NCBI GenBank assembly: GCA_024697595.1
Contig: JAILFK010000021.1
Coordinates: 1-56,000 of the forward strand
Reading direction: 5' to 3'
DNA: 56,000 nt
DNA from: Lachnospiraceae bacterium
GTDB taxonomy: Bacteria > Bacillota > Clostridia > Lachnospirales > Lachnospiraceae
Shown here one piece after another: positions 26,242 through 34,705 of this stretch; position 1 is the first letter of the stretch; each line of letters opens with the position of its first letter. A model generated the notes under the pieces. That model was not told where the DNA came from. It made no database searches and was given only the letters and a program-made list of their open reading frames with translations. A program made the position numbers and the translations under genes.

Positions 26242-27015
26242 ATGATAGATTACGCAGAGGGATCAGGAAAACAGTATCATACAGGGGTAGGCCCTGAGGA
26301 CATTGGAAAATATGTTATCTTGCCGGGGGACCCAAAGAGATGTGAAAAAATAGCAGCTCATTTTGATAACCCTAAAAAGGTGGGAGACAGCAGAGAGTAT
26401 GTAACTTACACAGGAACATTGGAGGGCGTGAAAGTAAGTGTCACCTCCACAGGAATCGGCGGACCATCTGCGGCTATTGCCATAGAGGAATTGTCCAAAA
26501 ATGGTGCACATACATTTATCAGAATAGGAACCTGTGGTGGGATGCAACAGGATGTGTGTGGAGGAGATGTGGTTATAGCAACCGGAGCCATAAGAATGGA
26601 GGGCACCAGTAGAGAATATGCACCTATTGAGTATCCAGCTGTTCCCGATTTCGATGTGACCAATGCTTTGGTGGCAGGAGCAAAGAAATTGGATGTGAAA
26701 TACCATACAGGTGTGGTTCAGTGCAAGGATTCTTTCTTTGGACAGCATGAGCCAGAGGTGATGCCTGTGAGCTTTGAATTACAAAATAAATGGCAGGCCT
26801 GGCTTAGAATGGGATGCCTCGCATCAGAGATGGAGTCGGCAGCACTATTTATCGCAGGAAGTTTTTTGAAAGTGAGAGTAGGTTCCTGCTTTTTGGTGGT
26901 GGCAAATCAGGAGAGAGCAAAGGCGGGTTTGCCAAATGAGCAGGTTCACGACACGGAAGTGGCTATTTCTGTGGCAGTTGAGGCAATCAGAGAGTTGATA
27001 AAGCAGGAGAAATAG
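26242..27015 (+). CDS. udp: Uridine phosphorylase (nucleoside phosphorylase family)
   Basis: 257 aa. The enzyme splits uridine with phosphate into uracil and ribose-1-phosphate. Phosphate-site and family motifs seen are [12 protein letters not shown] (about 29-40), RIGTCGGMQ (about 95-103) and the nucleoside-binding SEMESAALF (about 193-201). QYHTG at the N-terminus and the QNKWQ region fit uridine phosphorylase better than purine nucleoside phosphorylase. It heads the udp-cdd-deoB salvage operon, with cdd starting 2 bp after its stop. Confidence 0.9.
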   Translation: MIDYAEGSGKQYHTGVGPEDIGKYVILPGDPKRCEKIAAHFDNPKKVGDSREYVTYTGTLEGVKVSVTSTGIGGPSAAIAIEELSKNGAHTFIRIGTCGGMQQDVCGGDVVIATGAIRMEGTSREYAPIEYPAVPDFDVTNALVAGAKKLDVKYHTGVVQCKDSFFGQHEPEVMPVSFELQNKWQAWLRMGCLASEMESAALFIAGSFLKVRVGSCFLVVANQERAKAGLPNEQVHDTEVAISVAVEAIRELIKQEK

Positions 27016-27017
27016 TT

Positions 27018-27440
27018 ATGAATGATGTAAACAAGTTGATAAATATGGCCTTTGAAGTTAGAGAGAAAGCCTACATACCTTACTCAAATCACGGTGTGGG
27101 AGCAGCACTTTTAAGCAAAGACGGTGAAATTTTTACAGGATGTAATGTGGAAAATGCTGCCTACTCGCCAACAAATTGCGCGGAGAGAACTGCATTTTTT
27201 AAAGCTGTAAGTGAGGGCGTAAGAGAGTTTGAAGCCATTGCCATAGTGGGAGGTCTTATGAATAGAACTGCCACTAATATCTGTGCGCCTTGCGGAGTGT
27301 GTCGTCAGGTGATGAGAGAATTTTGTTCTGATGATTTCAAAATTTATCTGGGATATCGCAATGAAGCAGGAGATATTGACTATGAGTTAATGACTTTGGG
27401 TGAGCTTTTACCGGAAAGTTTCGGGCCAGAGAATTTATAA
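27018..27440 (+). CDS. cdd: Cytidine deaminase
   Basis: 140 aa, the small tetrameric type. It deaminates cytidine and deoxycytidine to uridine and deoxyuridine. The zinc site is complete: Cys54-Ala-Glu56 within SPTNCAERTAFF, and Cys92/Cys95 within APCGVCRQVM. The uridine formed would feed the phosphorylase encoded just upstream. Tight spacing on the left and an 85-bp gap to deoB on the right suggest one operon. Confidence 0.96.
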   Translation: MNDVNKLINMAFEVREKAYIPYSNHGVGAALLSKDGEIFTGCNVENAAYSPTNCAERTAFFKAVSEGVREFEAIAIVGGLMNRTATNICAPCGVCRQVMREFCSDDFKIYLGYRNEAGDIDYELMTLGELLPESFGPENL

Positions 27441-27525
27441 AGTTGAATTTATAGAATTGAGAAGATAAAAGCAAATTTTAATAATACATTTGAAAATAGA
27501 TATGTAGACTTGCGAGGTGAAGGAT

Positions 27526-28761
27526 ATGGAAAACTATAAAAAGTATAAGAGAGTATTTGTTATAGTAATTGATTCCATGGGAATAGGAGCTATGCCTGAT
27601 TCCAAGGATTTTGGTGATGTGGGTGTGGATACCCTTGGACATATTGCAGAAAAGATGTATGAAAAGGGAGAAAAAGAGGGCGTTGATATTGATAAACGCT
27701 TTTATATTCCAAACTTAAAGAAACTTGGACTTACCAATTTAAAGCCTATAGTAGGAGTGGATGGTGAGGAAATCCCAGATGGTTATTATTTGAAAATGTA
27801 TGAGACCAGCAGAGGAAAGGACACAATGACCGGACACTGGGAGATGATGGGTATAAATACAACTAAACCATTTATTACATTTACAGAGACAGGATTTCCA
27901 CCAGAACTAATTTCGGAGCTGGAGAAAAGGACAGGCAGAGAGATAATTGGAAATAAGTCTGCCAGTGGAACAGAGATTTTGGAGGAGCTAGGTGAGCAGG
28001 AGATAAACGAGGGAAAACTTATTGTATACACTTCTGCGGATTCAGTGCTTCAAATCTGTGGAAACGAGGAGACTATGGGGGTTGAGACCCTCTATAAATA
28101 CTGTGAGATAGCTAGAGAACTAACCATGAGAGATGAGTGGCGAGTGGGTCGAGTGATTGCAAGACCTTATACAGGGCAGAAAAAAGGAGAGTTTGTAAGG
28201 ACATCCAACAGACATGATTACGCCTTAAAACCAACAGGTTTAACTGCACTAAACAGCTTAAAGGATGCAGGGTATGATGTGATTTCCGTGGGCAAGATAA
28301 ATGATATTTTTGTGGGCGAGGGAATCACGGAGAGCAATCGCTCCAAGTCTAGTGTCCATGGTATGGAGCAGACCATAGAGATAGCAAAGAGAGATTTTAC
28401 CGGTTTGTGTTTTGTAAATTTGGTAGATTTTGATGCTCTTTGGGGACACCGAAGAGATCCTATTGGATATGGACAGGAGATAGAGCGTTTTGATGAGAAG
28501 TTAGGCCAGTTATTGCCGCTTTTAGGTGATGAGGATTTGCTTATGATCACGGCGGATCACGGCAATGACCCCACATATACAGGAACAGATCATACTAGGG
28601 AATGCGTACCTCTTGTTATGTACTCAAAATCTTTTGTGGAAAATGGTAAATTGGATGACACCAAAACATTTGCAACCATAGGAGCAACAATAGCAGATAA
28701 CTTCAATGTGGATATGCCAAAAAATACTATTGGTGACTCCATATTACAGAAACTGAGATGA
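27526..28761 (+). CDS. deoB: Phosphopentomutase
   Basis: 411 aa. DeoB interconverts ribose-1-phosphate or deoxyribose-1-phosphate and the 5-phosphate, so nucleoside-derived pentose enters the pentose phosphate pathway. It belongs to the alkaline phosphatase superfamily: the metal site begins [13 protein letters not shown] near residue 12, with [13 protein letters not shown] near 92-104, [14 protein letters not shown] near 302-315 and [10 protein letters not shown] near 345-354. A GTG nine bases upstream is an alternative start, but GAGG is better placed for this ATG. No deoC is visible nearby. Confidence 0.95.
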   Translation: MENYKKYKRVFVIVIDSMGIGAMPDSKDFGDVGVDTLGHIAEKMYEKGEKEGVDIDKRFYIPNLKKLGLTNLKPIVGVDGEEIPDGYYLKMYETSRGKDTMTGHWEMMGINTTKPFITFTETGFPPELISELEKRTGREIIGNKSASGTEILEELGEQEINEGKLIVYTSADSVLQICGNEETMGVETLYKYCEIARELTMRDEWRVGRVIARPYTGQKKGEFVRTSNRHDYALKPTGLTALNSLKDAGYDVISVGKINDIFVGEGITESNRSKSSVHGMEQTIEIAKRDFTGLCFVNLVDFDALWGHRRDPIGYGQEIERFDEKLGQLLPLLGDEDLLMITADHGNDPTYTGTDHTRECVPLVMYSKSFVENGKLDDTKTFATIGATIADNFNVDMPKNTIGDSILQKLR

Positions 28762-28794
28762 TATTTTGAAAGTGAAGATGTCTTTTGTGTGAAA

Positions 28795-28835
28795 TGTGGA
28801 TAAACATTGAAAATAAGAGATTACTTGTATATAAT
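28795..28835 (+). promoter_or_regulatory. Promoter of the zinc-ribbon/metG unit with an adjacent DnaA box
   Basis: -35 TTGAAA (28807-28812) and -10 TATAAT (28830-28835) are 17 bp apart. A perfect DnaA-box sequence, TGTGGATAA (28795-28803), ends three bases before the -35 box. The promoter is well supported; control by DnaA is speculative. Confidence 0.6.
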
Positions 28836-28885
28836 AACAACGTATAAAATGTATTTATTTTTTATGTAATAGAGGGAGGTTAAGT

Positions 28886-29260
28886 ATGGATTTTTTCAAT
28901 AAATTAGGAGATACTATCTCTTCAGCAGCATCAGAGATAGGTGAAAAGACAAAGGGAGTTACTGATACTGCAAAGTTACAGTATGAGATGAAAACAAAAG
29001 AGGACCTTAAAAAGGAGAAATTCCTTGAGATAGGTCGTAAATATTATGAGGCAAACAAGGACTCAGCCCCAGAGGATATGGCTGATTTATTCGATGAGAT
29101 CAAGGAAGCTGATGAGAGAATTGAAGCCATCAAAAATGAGATTTCCGACATCAAAGGAGAGTGCGTTTGCCCTAATTGTGGAGCGCGTCTTGCAGCAGAT
29201 TCTGCTTTCTGCTCTGAGTGCGGAACAAAATTAAACGATATATATGAAGAGGAACAGTAA
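28886..29260 (+). CDS. Small zinc-ribbon protein with helical N-terminal region
   Basis: 124 aa, no recognised specific function. The first 95 residues are hydrophilic and probably helical, beginning MDFFNKLGDTISSAASEIGEKTKG, an amphipathic segment like those of small envelope-stress or coiled-coil proteins. The C-terminus has a zinc ribbon, CPNCG...FCSECG, with Cys pairs 17 residues apart (about 98-118). It ends 5 bp before metG, so the two are almost certainly co-transcribed. GAGGGAGG gives a strong ribosome-binding site. Confidence 0.75.
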   Translation: MDFFNKLGDTISSAASEIGEKTKGVTDTAKLQYEMKTKEDLKKEKFLEIGRKYYEANKDSAPEDMADLFDEIKEADERIEAIKNEISDIKGECVCPNCGARLAADSAFCSECGTKLNDIYEEEQ

Positions 29261-29265
29261 TTAAA

Positions 29266-31215
29266 ATGTCAAACAAAGGTAAATATTACATCACAACAGC
29301 AATAGCATACACATCTGGAAAACCACATATAGGAAATACCTATGAGATAGTACTTGCAGATAGTATAGCTAGATTTAAGAGACAGGAAGGATACGATGTA
29401 TTTTTTCAGACAGGTTCAGATGAGCATGGTCAAAAAATTGAGTTAAAGGCAGCAGAAGCTGGCGTTACACCTAAAGAATTTGTAGATGATGTGTCAAGTC
29501 AGATCAAGGATATCTGGAATTTGATGGACACCTCTTATGATAAATTCATCAGAACAACAGATGAAGATCACGAGAAGCAGGTTCAAAAGATATTCAAAAA
29601 GCTCTATGATCAGGGTGATATATACAAGGGTGCATATGAGGGAATGTATTGTACACCATGTGAGTCCTTCTGGACAGAGTCTCAGTTGGTAGATGGAAAA
29701 TGTCCTGACTGTGGCCGTGAGGTTCAGCCAGCAAAGGAGGAAGCATATTTCTTCAAGATGAGTAAGTATGCCGACAGACTTATTGAGCATATCAACACAC
29801 ATCCAGAATTTATTCAGCCGGTTTCTAGAAAAAATGAGATGATGAATAACTTCTTGTTGCCAGGTCTTCAGGATTTATGTGTTTCAAGAACTTCTTTCAA
29901 ATGGGGAATTCCTGTAACCTTTGATCCAGATCACGTAACATACGTGTGGTTAGATGCCCTTACAAACTACATCACAGGAATAGGATATGACTGTGATGGT
30001 GACAGCAGCGATCAGTACAAGAAGTTATGGCCTGCAGATTTACATCTTATCGGAAAGGATATCATCCGTTTCCATACAATTTATTGGCCAATCTTTTTGA
30101 TGGCACTTGGTGAGCCACTTCCAAAACAGGTATTTGGACATCCATGGCTTATTCAGGCAGATGGCAAGATGAGCAAGTCTAAGGGAAATGTACTATATGC
30201 AGATGAGTTGGTAGATTTCTTTGGCGTGGATGCTGTTAGATATTTTGTGTTACATGAGATTCCATTTGATAATGATGGTGTAATTTCCTGGGAACTTTTG
30301 GTAGAGAGAATCAATTCTGATTTGGCCAATACTTTAGGAAATCTTGTAAATAGAACAATTTCTATGAGTAATAAATACTTTGATGGAGTTGTCTGTGACA
30401 AGGGCGTGGCAGAGCCAGTAGATGAGGACCTAAAGCAGGTTGTCACATCCACAAGAGATAAAGTGGAAGCCAAGATGGATGAAATTCGTGTGGCTGATGC
30501 TATATCTGAGGTATTTGCATTATTTAAGAGATGTAATAAATATATTGATGAGACAGAACCATGGGTACTTGCCAAGGACGAGGCCAAGGCGGATCGTTTG
30601 TCCACAGTTTTATATAATTTAGTTGAGAGTATCTCAATCGGAGCAACTTTGTTGGAGAGCTTCATGCCAGGCAAGTCAGAGGCTATTTTAAAACAGCTCA
30701 ATACCGAAAAGATTGCCTATGATGACTTGGATAAATTCGGTCATTATGAAAATGGTAACAAGGTTACAGACAAGCCAGAGATCTTGTTTGCAAGATTAGA
30801 TATCAATGAGGTTTTAGATAGAGTGGCAGAGTTACATCCTCCAGTAGAAGAGGAAGTGCCAGAGGACGTAATCGATATCGAGGCAAAACCTGAGATTACC
30901 TTTGATGATTTCATGAAGATGCAGTTCCAGGTGGGAGAGATTATTTCCTGCGAGGCTGTGCCAAAGTCTAGTAAATTACTATGTTCACAGGTTAGAGTAG
31001 GTTCTGAAGTTAAGCAGATTGTATCTGGTATCAAGAAATACTACAAGCCAGAGGAGATGGTGGGCAAAAAGGTTATGGTACTAGTTAACCTAAAACCTGC
31101 TAAATTGGCTGGAGTTTTATCAGAGGGAATGCTTCTGTGTGCAGAGGATGCAGAAGGTAACCTTGCTTTAATGACACCAGAGAAGTCAATGCCAGCAGGG
31201 GCTGAAATTTGCTAG
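29266..31215 (+). CDS. metG: Methionine--tRNA ligase
   Basis: 649 aa. The N-terminal class I catalytic domain starts ITTAIAYTSGKPHIGNTYE with the HIGN form of the HIGH motif (about 17-20). A zinc knuckle CTPC...CPDC lies near 127-147, and KMSKS is at 301-305. A C-terminal OB-fold tRNA-binding domain (about 545-649, from DDFMKMQFQVGEI) acts as a dimerisation and tRNA-binding module. No T-box is visible upstream; expression depends on the promoter before the zinc-ribbon gene. Confidence 0.97.
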   Translation: MSNKGKYYITTAIAYTSGKPHIGNTYEIVLADSIARFKRQEGYDVFFQTGSDEHGQKIELKAAEAGVTPKEFVDDVSSQIKDIWNLMDTSYDKFIRTTDEDHEKQVQKIFKKLYDQGDIYKGAYEGMYCTPCESFWTESQLVDGKCPDCGREVQPAKEEAYFFKMSKYADRLIEHINTHPEFIQPVSRKNEMMNNFLLPGLQDLCVSRTSFKWGIPVTFDPDHVTYVWLDALTNYITGIGYDCDGDSSDQYKKLWPADLHLIGKDIIRFHTIYWPIFLMALGEPLPKQVFGHPWLIQADGKMSKSKGNVLYADELVDFFGVDAVRYFVLHEIPFDNDGVISWELLVERINSDLANTLGNLVNRTISMSNKYFDGVVCDKGVAEPVDEDLKQVVTSTRDKVEAKMDEIRVADAISEVFALFKRCNKYIDETEPWVLAKDEAKADRLSTVLYNLVESISIGATLLESFMPGKSEAILKQLNTEKIAYDDLDKFGHYENGNKVTDKPEILFARLDINEVLDRVAELHPPVEEEVPEDVIDIEAKPEITFDDFMKMQFQVGEIISCEAVPKSSKLLCSQVRVGSEVKQIVSGIKKYYKPEEMVGKKVMVLVNLKPAKLAGVLSEGMLLCAEDAEGNLALMTPEKSMPAGAEIC

Positions 31216-31247
31216 TACAAGAACATATAATTATAAAATAGTAATAT

Positions 31248-31287
31248 AAGTGCAAGTGGGATATCGATAAGTATTTCGCTTGCACTT
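31248..31287 (+). other. Intergenic hairpin between metG and tatD
   Basis: AAGTGCAAG (31248-31256) pairs perfectly with CTTGCACTT (31279-31287) around a 22-nt loop containing ATATCGAT. No T-run follows, so it may be a processing or stability element rather than a terminator. Confidence 0.5.
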
Positions 31288-31309
31288 TAGTTGGTTTAAA
31301 GGTGAAGAA

Positions 31310-32095
31310 ATGATATTTGAAACACATGCTCATTATGACGATGAGTGTTTTGACGAGGATAGGGAAGAGTTATTGTCAGGGCTGCAAGAAAAAAATGTAG
31401 GTCTTGTGGTAAATGTTGGTGCTGATTTAGAGACTTCAGTCAATTCAGTGGAGTTGGCAAAAAAATGGGATTATATCTATGCGGCAGTGGGTTGCCATCC
31501 CGATGAGGTGGAAGGATTTGATCAGGAGTCTTTAAACAAGATAAAAGAGATGGCCATAAATAATGACAAGGTGGTTGCCATTGGTGAGATAGGTTTAGAT
31601 TATTATAGGAAAGAAGGCAAGGATTTTATCCCAAATCAAAAGACTTGGTTTAGGAAGCAGTTAGACTTGGCTTATGAGTTGAAAAAACCAGTGATTATTC
31701 ACTCAAGAGACGCAGGACAAGATACCTATGACATTTTAAAGGAATATATAACAAGCCATAAGGATATAGTAAATCCTGGTGTGGTTCATTGCTATTCATA
31801 TTCTCCGGAGATGGCCAAAGAGTTTGTAAAACTTGGATTTTACATAGGTGTAGGTGGAGTTGTCACATTTAAAAAGGCCAAAAAATTGGTGGATACTGTG
31901 GCACAGATTGACATTGAAAATATATTGGTGGAGACCGATAGTCCTTACATGTCTCCAGAACCAAACAGAGGCAAGAGAAATAATTCTGCCAATATAAAAT
32001 ATATAATTGACAAGATTGCTGAGATAAAAGGCATTAGTTCAGATGAGGTTGAGAGAATCACTGAGGAAAATGCTAGGAAGATGTATGGTTTATAA
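31310..32095 (+). CDS. tatD: TatD family metal-dependent hydrolase
   Basis: 261 aa, standard length. The metal-site motifs are FETHAHYDDE (His6 and His8), GEIGLDYY near 93-100, VIHSRDA near 130, and ETDSPYM near 208. TatD-type proteins are metal-dependent nucleases (3'-5' DNase activity is known for E. coli TatD). An upstream in-frame ATG at 31280 lies inside the intergenic hairpin; the ATG at 31310 follows GGTGAAG and gives the usual N-terminus. The metG-tatD-rsmA order is common in Firmicutes. Confidence 0.93.
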   Translation: MIFETHAHYDDECFDEDREELLSGLQEKNVGLVVNVGADLETSVNSVELAKKWDYIYAAVGCHPDEVEGFDQESLNKIKEMAINNDKVVAIGEIGLDYYRKEGKDFIPNQKTWFRKQLDLAYELKKPVIIHSRDAGQDTYDILKEYITSHKDIVNPGVVHCYSYSPEMAKEFVKLGFYIGVGGVVTFKKAKKLVDTVAQIDIENILVETDSPYMSPEPNRGKRNNSANIKYIIDKIAEIKGISSDEVERITEENARKMYGL

Positions 32096-32160
32096 GACTT
32101 ATTATATGTTAAAGTATATATAGAAGTCTCAGAGAAAACATTTAAAAAAAGGGTGAGAAG

Positions 32161-33027
32161 ATGGCTTATTTAGGAAATCCAGCGTATACCATGGCGGTTT
32201 TAGAAAAACATGGTTTTCGCTTTCAAAAGAAATACGGACAGAATTTTCTTATAGATACTCATATTTTGGAGAAAATAATAGGAGCTGCAGAGATAACAAA
32301 GGAGGATTTTGTTATTGAGATTGGACCTGGAATAGGAACCATGACTCAGTATCTGTGTGAGGCGGCCAGAGAAGTGGTGGCTGTGGAGATAGATACCAAC
32401 CTTTTGCCAGTGCTTGATGATACCTTGAAAGATTATGACAATGTATCCGTGATAAATGAGGATATTTTAAAGGTGGATATCAATGCTTTAGTAAAAGAGA
32501 AAAATGGTGGTAAGCCTATAAAGGTGGTGGCAAATCTGCCATATTATATTACAACACCAATCATCATGGGTCTTTTTGAGAGTCATGTCCCTATTGAGTC
32601 CATAACTATTATGGTACAAAAGGAAGTGGCAGATAGAATGCAGGTGGGTCCAGGGACCAAAGATTACGGTGCTCTGTCCTTAGCTGTTCAATATTATTCG
32701 CGACCTGAGGTTATATGTGAGGTTTCGCCAAGTTGTTTTGTTCCACAACCCAAGGTGGCCAGCACAGTCATCAAACTTACAAGATATGATAAGCCGCCGG
32801 TTGAGATAAGCGACGAAGCTTTTATGTTTAAAGTCATAAGGGCATCATTTAACCAGAGAAGAAAGACTTTGGCCAATGGCCTGAGTAATTCAGGGGAGAT
32901 AAATATTTCAAAGGAAAATATTATGGCAACTATTGAAAAGCTTGGATATCCAGCTGCAGTTAGAGGTGAGACATTTACCCTAGAAGAGTTTGCTAGATTT
33001 TCTGAGGAACTATTAAAAACTATTTGA
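32161..33027 (+). CDS. rsmA: 16S rRNA (adenine1518-N6/adenine1519-N6)-dimethyltransferase
   Basis: 288 aa (RsmA/KsgA). It dimethylates two adjacent adenines in the 3' hairpin of 16S rRNA during small-subunit maturation. FQKKYGQNFLID is near residues 21-32, the SAM motif EIGPGIGTMTQYL near 57-69, and the catalytic motif NLPYYITTPI near 125-134. The C-terminal domain with RASFNQRRKTL is intact. Loss of this enzyme in other bacteria gives kasugamycin resistance. Confidence 0.97.
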   Translation: MAYLGNPAYTMAVLEKHGFRFQKKYGQNFLIDTHILEKIIGAAEITKEDFVIEIGPGIGTMTQYLCEAAREVVAVEIDTNLLPVLDDTLKDYDNVSVINEDILKVDINALVKEKNGGKPIKVVANLPYYITTPIIMGLFESHVPIESITIMVQKEVADRMQVGPGTKDYGALSLAVQYYSRPEVICEVSPSCFVPQPKVASTVIKLTRYDKPPVEISDEAFMFKVIRASFNQRRKTLANGLSNSGEINISKENIMATIEKLGYPAAVRGETFTLEEFARFSEELLKTI

Positions 33028-33057
33028 TATGAATATTAACTTTATGAGAGAAAGAAT

Positions 33058-34683
33058 ATGGAGATAAGTAGATATAACGAGGAAATCCAAAATTATATAA
33101 TTCAAATCCAGAATAACAGAGGGCAGGACTCAACTACATTAATAGAACTGTGTGATAAATTAGAGGACTATGGAAGACGCAATGACGACGATGCTCTGAT
33201 TGGTTTTGCTTGTTTTTCTAGGGGCGAGACATATTATCTGTTAAATGATATGAAAAATTTCTATACGCAGATGATTGCCTGCTTAGAACCGATGGAGAAA
33301 CTTGGTGAATGGGGTTATGTGACAATGGCCAACAATATGCTTGGTATCATGTCTTTAAATCGAGGAAATGCGCCTTTTGCCATGGATTATTATCTCAAGG
33401 CTATCGGATACTGTCAGAAGTACAAGTTGCCAGATTTGGAATGGATAGTTCATATGAATGTGGCTTCCCTGTACTACAATATAGGTGAATATAAAAAGAG
33501 TCTAGATCAGTTAGAAATAGGTTATCACTATATAATTTCCCATCCTGAGATGCCGGATTATTATAATAATTTAATTACGGTATATATGGGAATGTCCAAG
33601 AATTATTTACGGTTAGACAAACTTGATGTGGCCAGTAGTTATCTTCACAGGATAGATTGTGAATGTACACACCAGGTTGATGACATCAATAAATTATTGA
33701 TATCTTGTCTCAGAGCTCGATTATATTTTGTCAGAAAAATGGATTCGCAGGCAGATAGGGTAATTGAGGAAATCAGTGAGGGATTGACATTGGATATGCC
33801 AATTATGGATATGTTTGATGATTTATATGATTATCTTCAAATGTTGTTGGTAAGGGGAATGCGTCAGGACTTTTTAGTGGCTTACAAGATTGTGGAAAAA
33901 GTTACAGAGCGTACCAATATTAAAAATCTCAAGAAGAATTTATTGACTCTAAAAGTTAAATATTATAAGCAAGTACGAGATGTGGAGAAATACCAGGAGG
34001 CTGCCATAGAGTTTTTTGATGTGTCAGAGTTGATGGAGCGAGAGAATCGTATGATGGTCATCAATATGATTGGTATGAGAAGTTCTCTAAATAATTTGGT
34101 TCAGTTAAATAAAGAAGTGGAGCAAGAAAATGAACTTCTGCAGAGGAAGTCAGAGACGGATCCACTTACTGGTTTGTATAATAGATCAAAACTTAACGAG
34201 TATGGCGAGGAGGCTTTTGAGCGAGCATATCATCAAAAGACACCGATGGCTATTGAGATATTAGATGTAGATTATTTTAAGCAATACAATGATAATTACG
34301 GTCATCAGCAGGGAGATAAGGCCATACAGTTGGTTGCGGACATTATGATGCAAGTCAGAAGAAAAAATAAAAAGGGCAATATTTTCTGTTCAAGGTATGG
34401 CGGCGATGAGTTCGTTATAATTTATGAGGGCTTGAGTAAAGACGAGACCATGGCGGCGGCAACCCAGCTAAAGCAGATGATTCTAGCTGAGAGATTGGAA
34501 CATAAATATTCTTTTGCGGCGGATATTCTTACCATTTCTCAGGGAATTTGTTGGGGAATACCAAATGATGAAACACGAGTATGGGATTATCTTCATATTG
34601 CAGACGAGTTGTTATATAACGTAAAAAAAGTATCAAGAAATAGTATAAAAATTGCTGCTATAGGGGATATAAAGCAGCAGTAA
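33058..34683 (+). CDS. TPR-repeat diguanylate cyclase (GGDEF domain), soluble
   Basis: 541 aa. Residues 1-350 are helical tetratricopeptide-like repeats (for example NNMLGIMSLNRGNAPFAMDY and MNVASLYYNIGEYKKSLDQL). A short coiled coil (QLNKEVEQENELLQRKSE) connects to a GGDEF domain that begins DPLTGLYNRSK (about 369). The active-site sequence is Y-G-G-D-E-F at 447-452, intact, so cyclic-di-GMP synthesis is expected. The RxxD inhibitory site normally five residues before GGDEF is absent. No membrane segment is present, so it is probably cytoplasmic. It follows rsmA by 30 bp and precedes the YhgE module by 22 bp. Confidence 0.88.
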   Translation: MEISRYNEEIQNYIIQIQNNRGQDSTTLIELCDKLEDYGRRNDDDALIGFACFSRGETYYLLNDMKNFYTQMIACLEPMEKLGEWGYVTMANNMLGIMSLNRGNAPFAMDYYLKAIGYCQKYKLPDLEWIVHMNVASLYYNIGEYKKSLDQLEIGYHYIISHPEMPDYYNNLITVYMGMSKNYLRLDKLDVASSYLHRIDCECTHQVDDINKLLISCLRARLYFVRKMDSQADRVIEEISEGLTLDMPIMDMFDDLYDYLQMLLVRGMRQDFLVAYKIVEKVTERTNIKNLKKNLLTLKVKYYKQVRDVEKYQEAAIEFFDVSELMERENRMMVINMIGMRSSLNNLVQLNKEVEQENELLQRKSETDPLTGLYNRSKLNEYGEEAFERAYHQKTPMAIEILDVDYFKQYNDNYGHQQGDKAIQLVADIMMQVRRKNKKGNIFCSRYGGDEFVIIYEGLSKDETMAAATQLKQMILAERLEHKYSFAADILTISQGICWGIPNDETRVWDYLHIADELLYNVKKVSRNSIKIAAIGDIKQQ

Positions 34684-34705
34684 TAATTAATAAAGGTCGG
34701 ATGTT

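Noticed and set aside
26263-26748. 161-aa minus-strand ORF opposite udp
   Set aside because: Lies wholly within the opposite strand of a conserved enzyme gene and resembles no protein family.
30153-30701. 182-aa minus-strand ORF opposite metG
   Set aside because: Antisense to a conserved synthetase, no ribosome-binding site, serine-rich shadow composition.
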